Below, piece by piece: positions 54,818 to 64,000 of a DNA stretch of 64,000 nt. The notes below the pieces were generated by a model that saw only the letters and a list, made by a program, of their open reading frames with translations, ran no database searches and was not told where the DNA came from. The first letter of the stretch is position 1; every line of letters begins with the position of its first letter. The stretch lies in contig OY987246.1 of the NCBI GenBank assembly GCA_963920765.1, positions 18,472,868 to 18,536,867 on the forward strand. Direction: 5' to 3'. Position numbers and translations under genes: made by a program. The DNA comes from Ulota crispa (taxonomy: Eukaryota > Streptophyta > Bryopsida > Orthotrichales > Orthotrichaceae).

Positions 54818-56022
54818 GGGGCGGTTCACACTATGTACCAAGTCCCACTAAATTCTGAGAGCCTGATTAACCCATTAATGTCTGGTCAACCATTTCCTGG
54901 TCAATTTTGACTCTTTTCAGTTTATAGAGAGAGCATGTCAAGAAATTTGATGACGTGGCAAAGGGAATGGGTTTAGAGAATTGGAAATTTAAGAGTTTAG
55001 GACAACAACCAAGCCAATCGGAGGTGGCATGTGGCTAGGGGGTTGAAAAACTACAAGAATACCAATTGAAAATACACCAATAAATGTTAAAAAAAGACCA
55101 TAACAACTAAAGGGTGAGCATAATTCATGATGCATAATACTAAACCTTGCAAGATACTTGCAAGATACTTCCATCTGTACTGTCAAATCTATGGTAGACA
55201 TTTGTATTCAATAGTTTTAAAATTTGCCCCAAATGGCCATACAAAGGATTGTCCACCCCCAAAATCAAACACATATGTTAATAGGTTAAGGTGAAGGCAC
55301 CTAAGCTTATTGCCAACAATCTCCCATACTCAACTTGTAGAGGGTGTTATTTCCAATCTCAATAAGGACATGTGCTTGGGAGTGAGTCTTCTATCCTTGT
55401 TAAGGTTGGGACCACTTAAGTCATGTCAAGTGTTTGAAAATGAAGTAGGAAGTAATGAGCTAAAAGAATTTTGGCTATTATTGGAATTTCATGAGTTTAG
55501 AGGTTGGCAATGAGTGCAAAGCACTTTTTGACTCCCAAAATTCACAATAATTCCAGTTTTGCAAATAGAATTATGAAAAACTTGTAATCTCAATCTTTCT
55601 TATCTTTCTACATGGGAAATATATACGTTGCCTCAAACTCTTTGTAGTTTGTTGCAAAATCGCTTTAAGTTATTGGGTATGGCCGTATGGGGGGCCGTGC
55701 TTCCACCTTAGAGTAGAGGCAAAAGTTGGGACTTGGTGATTCACATTGCATACCAAGTCCACATCTTGGTTGCTTGTATGGCACTCTTTTTTGAAAATTT
55801 TGGCACCAAAAAAAGTGTGACTTCACTTAAGGTTTGGATCAATCATTTTTCTAAACCTAACTTTTGACCCAAATCCCACCAATACTTTTGTATAAATTAT
55901 TCATGATTACCTTCAGTATTCTTTTTTTGCCTTCAATAATGAATCATTTAACAAAGTTGGAATCTGACATCGCAATGGGACTTGCAAATATGGAATTGTG
56001 GGAAGTAGTGTGAACCGCCCCC
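54818..56022. mobile_element. 1.2-kb element with GGGGCGGTTCACACTA ends
   Basis: The left end GGGGCGGTTCACACTATGTA and right end GTAGTGTGAACCGCCCCC are inverted repeats. Inside, near 55720-55780, a partly similar ACTTGGTGATTCACATTGCA block recurs, perhaps an older nested end. No transposase was recognised. Confidence 0.58.
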
Positions 56023-58739
56023 AAGACGTTGTTCAACTTTCAAACTACACAAACAAAAATCGGTCAGTTTTTATTTACAATGAATAAAAACAACCCAAAC
56101 ATACGCAATATCTTCTGCACACTCATTGAATATCTGTTTACAAAGGAAAATGCTGGATATTAACATGTGAAGATTAAAAATCTCCTTGAATATTGCTAGG
56201 TTGGATCACCTCTTACCAATCAAATTTTTGTCATGATAACCAACTGTGTGCTAGTGAGGATCATTTTTTCTTTATCACAAAAGTAAATAGTTACTAAGAT
56301 TATGTGAAGTTGGAATATGGCATTTGAATATTCTATGTATTGGTTTTAAAATGTCAAAATTCAGGTTATAAATTGGACCTTGACATTGCATTCCGGCATG
56401 GCTATTTAGAAACAAATCCAACAAGTCAAGAACAATGATAAACAATTTGAGCTCAAGAGGATATTCACCAGGGAATGGTCACCTTAGAGTGGTATAACAA
56501 AAAACGGAACTTCGCATTTTTTAGTTCCTTTATCTTTCCAATTCACATAATCTATTTGAGAAATTCCCACTAGCCTCATGGCATTAGGGTAGTTGCAAGA
56601 AACACTTCATGATTTTGTCTCAAATACCCTTAAAACTGGTAGTACTAGGTAGTATTATGAGTTTTTGAAATATATATATTTTAAATAGAATAAAATATGG
56701 AAAATTTGTAAAGCACTTAAAATAGCATACTCATGAAAATTTAGACCTAGAAAAATTTTATTCTAAAAGTTATGCACAAAAATAGAGGGACAAAATTTAC
56801 CAACAAAATGACAATTTCCTTTTTGTATTTTCAAAAATAGTAAAAAAACAAAACAAAAAATAAAGCAAAAAATGACTATTTTTTATCTCTTTGAGTAGCT
56901 TCACACAATGCAAGTGGTTTTTGGAGGATTTTTTTTTATTTCACCAATGTAGGGAGAATGGATGCCCGCTTTGAGAGAATGTGCATGGCATGGAATTTAA
57001 AATTTCCTAAAACCCTTCTATATATCCATGTAATGCTTTACAATAAACAAATTCCTTGATTTGTGGCACAAGATTTGCTTTTTTGGATCCAAAATAGTAC
57101 CAAAACCCCCCAAAATGGCCAAGGTAAACACCTATTTAAGGGCTATTTAAAAATATTAAAAGAATTTTAAAAAAAACTAAAAAAACCACAAAATGTTTGT
57201 AACTTTAAAGTGAACATTACGCTGAAATTCCAAGTCAAAATGACTTGGTACACAAAAGATAGGAGCCAAAAACCACTTGTAGGATGTGAAGGAGACAAAA
57301 AATAGTACAAGTGTTTCTTGCAATCACCCATTAACACTAAGTTGTAGTAATATGTTCAATGTCCTAGTGTTAAATCTTGTTCAGAAAATACTTGGTCTCT
57401 TGACTAATTTGTAATTTGGTTCTGAATTGTTTGTTGTCCTTGTGGTTGCTTGTCCAAGCTATACTTTGGCTAGGCTTTTGTATGTTTATTTGCGCAATGG
57501 ATCCTTTTCCATGTGCAGTGAAAAAAAACAAAATTATTATGCAATAAGTACCTCTTACTATCTAGATTTATTAGAGCACATTAAATACAAACTTACTAAT
57601 GAGTGATCTTCTCTTAGGATTCATTTTTTTGGAAAGGTTGGTTCCTGTCCATAAAGAGTGTTTATTTTGTTAGCTGAGATACCCTTTAGGTTCCTACAAG
57701 GTCTTCTCCATCCCTTCTTAGTCATTTCATCTTTGGCCATCTTCTCCACCATTATAAATATCATTCCAAAATGACTCAAAATAATTGTATCCAATAATTT
57801 CTTCTGAAAGCAAAGGGTTTCAAGTAGTTCATGAAAGTCATAGTTGGTATTCTTGATAGCAAAACATCAAAGCGCTCAAAATTGTCTAGGATTTGGAAAA
57901 ATATGGGATTCAATTTCATTTCTCAATGCTTATAATCATTTTTTGAATTCAACTTTTGTAAGGGTAGTTACTAATTACAATATGAAAACGCTATGGTTTG
58001 TTGATATGTAAAAAAAATTACTAATTTCAAAAGTTAACTCTAATCTGCAAAAAAGCAGCATGAATGATGTGATTCTTGAGAGTGGTTCAACTTTCTAAGC
58101 CTCATGGGCATAGATAGAAAATCCACCCTCAATGCTTCAATAAAAAGGTAAACCTTATAAACATGTTTCTTCTGCCAATAAACTTTTAGGTTTAAATGTG
58201 ACAATAAGATCATTTGGCCCTTCACCATACTACTTGAGTGCAATATGGTGGTAAGCACCTAGCCAGTACCTATGTATAAGCTCATGGTCACCTCATTGGT
58301 GTGCCAAGGTCAAAGCCACTAAGCCATAGCCACATGCCTTCCAAATTTTGAGTCTGTAATACAATTTTATCATATCTTTTATTTTCCATTGCTAGTATTC
58401 ATAAATATTTCAAAAAAAATTAATTGCATCAATAATTTTAATTATTTTTTGAAGATAGAAGATTAGAAGAACAAAATTTCATTTATTCATTTTTAAATAT
58501 TAAATTCATTCAGTTATTAGATGTTAAAACTTCAAGATTTGCAAATTAGTTTGTTTTTAATGCTTCATATTTGAATTTCAACATGTAAGTGGTCTATTTT
58601 TAGGTGAAAATGGGTTTTGAATGCATTTGTGATATTAAATTTGCCAAAAACACATTTTTTTTAGTTATGAAAGTAATTAGCCCTAAATTCCGTTTGTAGT
58701 TTTTGGGTCAAAAACTAAAAGAAAAACATGTAATAAGTG
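56023..58739. other. Intergenic, nothing firm recognised
   Basis: AT-rich, with short frames only (for example 58040-58258 minus), no exon series, and no strong inverted repeat noticed. Confidence 0.35.
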
Positions 58740-58746
58740 ACTAGGC

Positions 58747-58856
58747 TACAACAACTGCACAACAACTACACAACTGTAAGTGAATCATTTTGTAATTGTT
58801 TCATAGTTAAAGTATAGTCATTCACTTGTTGTGCAATTTTGGCGTAGTTGTTTATT
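58747..58856. repeat. Imperfect foldback with ACAACTAC/GTAGTTGT ends
   Basis: GCACAACAACTACACAAC and GTAAGTGAATCATTTT on the left face TCATTCACTTGTTGTGCA and GCGTAGTTG on the right. It opens a region (to about 61210) rich in scattered ACAACTAC and TTACAACT words. Confidence 0.5.
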
Positions 58857-59700
58857 GCCCAATTTCTTTTGGTCAAAGTCAACCTTTGATTAAGATTGGG
58901 ATTAATAGTTTGAAGGATGGAGTTGTGGCTGTCGCCCTTGAACTTTAGCACTCAAGTACAAAGAGGTATGGATAGTTAATTTCTTTCACTCATTCTTCTC
59001 ACTTGTAGGACAAAGTTGTATCAAGATTTTTTGGAAATGGAAGTCCCTTCTATTTTGTTTCAGCTTGTTTCATTTGCTTCTTGTATGTTCAATTTTGATC
59101 CTTATTTTTTGGAGTTTTGCAAGGTTTTTTTTGTGCTAGTAGCCTTTCAATGACACCAAGCATGCTGGATTCTAAGCTTAGGGGAGTTTTTGGTAGATTT
59201 TTAAGTAAAAGGATGCCTACTACAATGGCAATTTTGAAGTATGACTTCAAAAATTCACATCTTGGTGAGTTTTAACTCAAATTCTATGCAATTTTATATG
59301 CTAGATGTATAATGAAGCCTAGTTTTTGACAAAATTTGAAACCCTAATGCTGAGTTTTTGATGAAATTTTGATTGACTCTTGAATGCATAGCAGTTTTCA
59401 ACTCTATGGGTGTAAGAAGTTAATTTTCAGAAAATCATATCTCACTATATATTTGAAATCTTGTGATTTGGCTTATGTTAGTTGATAGAAGCCTTTGGCA
59501 ATCTAGATTTTAGAAGTGGATTTTTGCAACTTTTTGGCTTTTTTGAGGTTTTGACAAGGTCCTAAGCAATATAGGATTGTTTGCTTACATCACTCAAGTT
59601 AATTGCTTTTAGAAAGTTGTAGTTAAAGCATTGAGTGATTGTTGCATTAGTTGAAACATGTAGAAGTAGACATACTATTTTTAAGTTTTTTTCACAATTA

Positions 59701-60014
59701 ACACCATATTTGTTATAATGAGAGTTTTCTAGTGAAATGAGAGGTAATTTATCCAAAATTCAAAAAAAAAAGTCAGTTTGACAAAAGGTTTTAGGTCAAT
59801 TTAGCTCAATTTGATTCATCTTGATTTGAGCTAAATTGACACATAACTTTTCAAATTTAACTTAAAATTGAAAGGTTTTATGTCAATTTAGGTCAGTTGA
59901 AAACTCTCATTATATTCAAAATTGGTGATTTAGATGGAAGTTGGTGATTTTGGTCAAAATCTAACATGTTTATTTTGAGAGGTCCCCATTCTCTCATTAT
60001 GACAAATATGGTGT
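59701..60014. mobile_element. TA-flanked MITE, 314 bp, ACACCATATTTG ends
   Basis: Ends TA-ACACCATATTTGTTATAATG and CATTATGACAAATATGGTGT-TA are near-perfect inverted repeats of about 29 bases. A second inner pair, ATTTAGCTCAATTTGA and TTTGAGCTAAATTGAC, also folds. Non-coding. Confidence 0.78.
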
Positions 60015-60589
60015 TAATTAGAATGTATGGCCTTGAAGCAAATCTACTATTGTTTTAGTGATAGACAAATATATACAATTGACTTGCAACTAGCATGAGT
60101 TTGCAATTTGTAAAGCTTGATATGCAATTAGAGAACAACTAAACTAGATTGTAGGATTTAAATAATTTTGTTTTACAATTACTTTGCAATTGAATTTTAG
60201 TGTACTAACTACCAGTTTTTGCAAATAATTTATGATTTCATTGATTTTTTTGACAATTGAATCACAACTAGTTGTTAACTGCAATACAATATTATTGCAT
60301 TTTTTACAACTGCATTACATCTATATTACAACTACATTGTTGGTTTTTTATGTGGTACAACTGAATTATGATTGAATAGCAATTGAAACTTGTAGTGTAT
60401 TATTAGAGTTGTTGTAGCTTAAAATTATGTTGTTGCCAGTTGTTTTTTGACTCACTTTTGTTTACAATTGTATGGTGGTTGTAAGTTTGATTGTAACTAC
60501 TTAATGTATTTTCTCAATAACACAATAAACAAGTACTATAAAAAAAACTAAAAAAAGATTACATGGTAACTACTAAATTCTAAATCAAA

Positions 60590-60835
60590 AATTAATATTC
60601 ACAAAATCAATGTAAACAATTGCATTACAACTACACAACAATTATATTACAAGTATATAACAACCATATTACAATTGCATTACAACTATACTACAACTAC
60701 ACATCAACTAGGTTAGAACTACACATCAACTAGGTTACAACTACATAACAATTTATTACAACTACACAATAATTTATTACAACTACACAACAATTGCACT
60801 ATAACTGCATTACAACTGCCTTACAACTATATATG
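60590..60835. repeat. Degenerate ACAACTACATT/ACAATTGCATT tandem repeat
   Basis: Some twenty near-copies of an 11-13 base word (TTACAACTACA, CAACAATTATA and so on) follow one another. Related words recur at 58745-58780, 60240-60500 and 61080-61210. Confidence 0.7.
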
Positions 60836-61214
60836 ACGCATGCCATATTAAAAATTTAAATTACATATAATTCAAATATTAAAATTGGCATTGAAATGTG
60901 GACACCTTGCAATGGTGGATACCTTTGACATCTGTCTGTAAGTGCAACATTTATTGCAACCTTGGAAAGGTGAGAAAGAACTTTTGTTAAAAAAGAAGAA
61001 AAAGGGAGGGCGGGCTAAAGAAGTTTAAAATTTGGATAGGCATGAATAAATTGAAAATGAATGGAAATTCACAATTGTGCCTAAACAACTAAGTTACAAC
61101 AATTGTAAAACAACTAGGGACAACTAAAAATTGACTAACATGCGTGTTAGTTGCTCGTGAGTTGTAAGTCAGTAATGTCTTGGCCTAAACCTCTACAAGG
61201 TAGTTGTATTTTAC

Positions 61215-62688
61215 AGTTGTTTATCCTTTTTTTAAATTTAGTGCATTAGATGATGTTTGCATGAATATAGCCAACACTTTTGGTAAGTGGCATCCTTCAA
61301 GGATTTATGTGGCAAATTTTTGGAATCAACTACTAAATGTAAGTATAAAAAAGAAAATCACTAATTCAAAAATACAAATTCAATTTATTGATTTGAAACT
61401 GGATTATCAAATGGGCCAAAGAATTTTATGATTTAGCCAAATCAAAACATTGAGCCAATTGGTGGAGCACCAGATTGTCAATTATATCAACCCAAAATTA
61501 GGCTTACACCCTAAGGGCATCTCCATCCAACCTTAAAAGCTTCATCATTGGTTGGAAGCTTCATCATTGGGAAACACAATGCACTAAAAAAAACTATGCC
61601 CATAGTGACAAGTCCAAATTGACAAAGTTTGACAAAAATATGTCCAAATTGATAGTAAATTGTTTGAACCAAGGTGCCCTAATTGACAAAAAATGTCCAA
61701 ATTGAATATGCTCCCTTGTAGAGATGTTTCTTGTTTCCACTATTTGATTACATGTTACCTCCAATTGTCGAACTAGGTACATTAATTTTTAACCAATGAC
61801 AAGTCTTTTTGTTTACAAAAGAAAAATTAATTCTCCATCATTGATTATTCAACTTACTAATAGTGAAAACAAAGATAATATATGAAGGAGTAGCTATATA
61901 AACAAAAAGAAATTTGCCATGCCAACTTGAATATTTTGGTTGGTCCACACACTAATTGCTTCTTTTTCATCCAAAAGTCCCACAACCTAATGTGTTACAA
62001 TGCAGGTGCAAATGTCCTAAGAGCATCTCACCCTTACACACAATTAGTAACTCGGCAAGTGTTTACATCCATTTTTAAAAAGGCCTCAAAATTCTTACCC
62101 CCCACCTTTGCTCATCACACATGCCCTACAAATAGTTAATTGGTTCCACAAATAGTCAATTGACCAATCATCAAGTGAAGAATAAGATAGAGCTCACTAA
62201 ACTTAGAACAAATAATGATTCAAGCATCATTGCTTGACACTCTTAGTTTGACATTAAAAGCATTTTCAATCCAACAGGTATATTGGCTTTGTAATGGCAC
62301 TCTCATAGTGGCCGCTTCTAACTTGAGAATTGCAAACCTAGTCCAATGCACCTTGCATGTGGGACGTGATCTTAAAGGGGACAACAAAACCTAAGCCACA
62401 CTTGCTAGTTTTAGAAACCTTCAAGAGTCCTTCAAATTGCTCTATATACAGCTGTCAGAGAAATGATGACTACTAGTTTGTAAGGTGAAAATAGAGACCC
62501 TACCAAAAAAGCATGACAAAGACAAAGTTCACATTTCTCTCTACCAGTGTGCATTAGGTCAGAAGAGGTGGTGTGTCGCTTGCTTTGCTAGAAGCCACGC
62601 GACAAAGCTCTGGAATTGCTGTTGTTGAGCCTCAATGTAGGGTTTGGATTGAGGATGCCCTAAAAGAAGAACATTTTGAGGGACTTTG
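61215..62688. other. Intergenic with a decayed CACTA-like remnant
   Basis: Around 61580-61730 a segment starting GCACTAAAAAAAACTATGC and ending CTCCCTTGTAGAGA, with TGTCCAAATTGA blocks, looks like an old copy of the 4190-4327 MITE. Nothing else was recognised. Confidence 0.4.
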
Positions 62689-63066
62689 AGCACATATCAT
62701 CCAAGTATTGTGTGTGAAATCCTAAGCACTTATCATCCAAGTATTGCGTGTGAGATCCTAAACACTTATCATCCAAGTATTGCATGTGAAATCCTAAACA
62801 CTTACATTAGAAAAAAACTTGTCCTAAATGACTGGTTCACGATTATTGCAAATATCCTAAATAACTCAATTTACTATAATTGAATCATTGTATAATCGTT
62901 TAAGACATTTGCAGTTGTTGTGAACCAGTTGTTTAAGACATGTTTTGCTTCTAGTGTTATCATCCAAGTATTGGGTGTGAAATCCTGAGCACTTATCATC
63001 CAAGTATTGCGTGTGGAGTGTGTGACACTGAGCACTTCTCATCCAAGTATTGTGTGTGCAACCCTG
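62689..63066. repeat. Six-unit tandem repeat upstream of the transporter gene, split by a MITE
   Basis: The unit is about 37 bp, of the form GCACTTATCATCCAAGTATT followed by GCGTGTGAAATCCTAA. Three units lie at 62689-62804 and three at 62957-63066. Between them is the CACTA-type insertion described separately. The array ends just before the putative TATA box. Confidence 0.85.
62805..62956. mobile_element. CACTA-type MITE, 152 bp, inserted in the tandem array with TTA duplication
   Basis: Ends CATTAGAAAAAAACTTGTCC and GACATGTTTTGCTTCTAGTG are inverted repeats; the right end carries CACTAG in complement. TTA flanks both sides (62802-62804 and 62957-62959). Removing the element plus one TTA restores a normal repeat unit (CACTTATCATCCAAG). 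Confidence 0.88.
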
Positions 63067-63087
63067 AGCTAACTGTGCGGATGCCCT

Positions 63088-63098
63088 AATATATACCG
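63088..63098 (+). promoter_or_regulatory. Candidate TATA box of the transporter gene
   Basis: TAATATATACC lies about 70 bases before the first in-frame ATG (63161) and about 255 before the preferred one (63347). AACCCTAA-type motifs near 63176-63210, often found in plant leaders and promoters, fit a transcribed leader here. Confidence 0.4.
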
Positions 63099-63346
63099 GC
63101 CCCTGAACAACAAACCCTGCACTTAAACAAGCTTTGTCTCAAATTTACTCACAATTCTTCATGCTTCCGATCATCCAAACCCTAATTTTGCTTTCCGATC
63201 ACCCGAACCCTAACTCTGTTTCCAAGCTTCTCTCGCATGGATTCCTCAAACGATCGGTCCGTGAAAACTATGACGAATTGCACTCCGCCCTTGCAAGCGA
63301 TGACAGCATTCGTGTAAATCCAAACCAGCGAGGGGGAGGAGCAGGC

Positions 63347-63889
63347 ATGGAGAAGACAGGGCGATGGATGCTGGGCATGGTGTACGTCATCGCCGTGGCC
63401 ATCATCTGGGTCATCGCCAGCTTCGTGGTGCAATTCGTCGTCGGTGCAGGCGTCTCCCCCTTTCTCATCACCTATCTCTGCAATTCCATGTTCATCGTGT
63501 ACTTGCCCCTTGTGGAAGGCGGCAAGGTGTTCTGGCAATGGCTTGAACGTCGCCGATTGAACCATCATCACCAACAACAACAACAACATGAGTCGAAATC
63601 CGGTGCGGAGAAGGAGACCGCGTACCTGTTGGAGGATCTTGGTGCTATTGAATCAGAAGCAAACCCCAATTCCGCACACCCTAATTCTGCAAACCCTAAT
63701 TCTGGTTTGGTTAAAGAGCAGGGAGTATTTGAGCTGGCGATTGATGAGAGTTTGATGAGTGCGCCTCAGCCGGTTTCTACTCGAGAGTGGAGCCGACGAG
63801 AAATCGCGCAAGTGAGCTTGCTGATTTGCCCCTTTTGGTTCGTGGCGCAATTCACCTTCAACCTGTCGCTGCGATACACCACTGTCACG
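63347..63889 (+). CDS. SLC35F/EamA-type nucleotide-sugar-transporter-like membrane protein, first exon (partial)
   Basis: The exon encodes 181 residues ending RYTTVT before a GTATGC donor; the rest is outside the window. It opens MEKTGRWMLGMVYVIAVAII, a first membrane segment, followed by a second at about 40-60 (SPFLITYLCNSMFIVYLP). Next is a variable hydrophilic loop with a His/Gln run and three NPNS-type repeats, then AQVSLLICPFWFVAQFTFNL, the start of a third segment. YLCNSMFxxYLP and FWFxAQFxxNxSLxYT fit the SLC35F5/THI74-like branch of the drug/metabolite transporter superfamily; members sit in endomembranes, and the substrate here is unknown. An upstream in-frame ATG at 63161 would add 62 residues that look like leader sequence. 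I prefer 63347 because the hydrophobic core follows directly. Confidence 0.8.
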
Positions 63890-63975
63890 GTATGCTTGTT
63901 TCTTTTCCTGCAATCTTTCTAGTAACCTCTGTTTCCACAAATTCTTCCTACTAATTGCGATACTTGCAATTATTA

Positions 63976-64000
63976 GAAGGGAAAATTTCATGGATACCCC
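63976..64000 (+). repeat. Left edge of a probable foldback MITE cut by the window end
   Basis: GGGAAAATTTCATGGATACC resembles the left terminus of the 50172-50488 element (GGAAAAATCTGATGGATACC). It lies in the first intron of the transporter gene. Confidence 0.4.

Overview
The window is plant nuclear DNA. It is AT-rich, its genes are split by many GT-AG introns, and it carries four recognisable protein-coding genes plus one partial gene in a sea of short inverted-repeat transposons. Plant signs are an N-terminal part of a laccase, a plant-type serine carboxypeptidase, a kinesin-14 of a plant-like type, an AAE19/AASDH-type acyl-activating enzyme and interstitial TTTAGGG telomere-like motifs. 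I cannot name the species. The absence of recognisable LTR retrotransposons and the mass of small TA-flanked elements might suit a seed-free plant, but that is a weak guess.

Layout. Positions 337-2143 (minus): exons 1 and 2 of a laccase whose remainder lies outside the window, with a damaged inverted copy of exon 1 inside its intron 1. Positions 3.1-13.7 kb: no genes, but a dense set of MITEs and larger terminal-inverted-repeat elements, including a 2.7 kb element holding a hairpin, non-repeat cargo and a 9-bp repeat array, and a 219-bp near-perfect hairpin at 13.5 kb. Positions 14775-18166 (minus): a complete ten-exon kinesin-14 (729 residues by my splicing). Positions 18.2-29.5 kb: intergenic, with nested and abutting elements. 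Positions 29572-38343 (minus): a complete sixteen-exon adenylation/carrier/beta-propeller enzyme (1146 residues) with a five-unit tandem array directly upstream. Positions 41036-49450 (minus): a ten-exon secreted serine carboxypeptidase (465 residues), one intron of which appears to use a GC donor. Positions 50.1-63.0 kb: intergenic repeats. From 63347 (plus): the first exon of an SLC35F/EamA-type membrane transporter that runs off the window.

All exon joins were made by eye from reading frame, splice signals and family knowledge. In each complete gene the summed exon lengths give an uninterrupted frame to the stop, which is good internal support. The genes do not look like a functional cluster.

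The most striking non-gene pattern is a set of elements whose ends read TA-AGGTA... or TA-ACCCC..., flanked by TA on both sides. They often sit end to end sharing a single TA, and in one case one has inserted inside the terminal repeat of another. Together with CACTA-ended MITEs that have 3-bp target duplications, and a foldback MITE with a 7-8 bp duplication, they make up much of the non-coding DNA.
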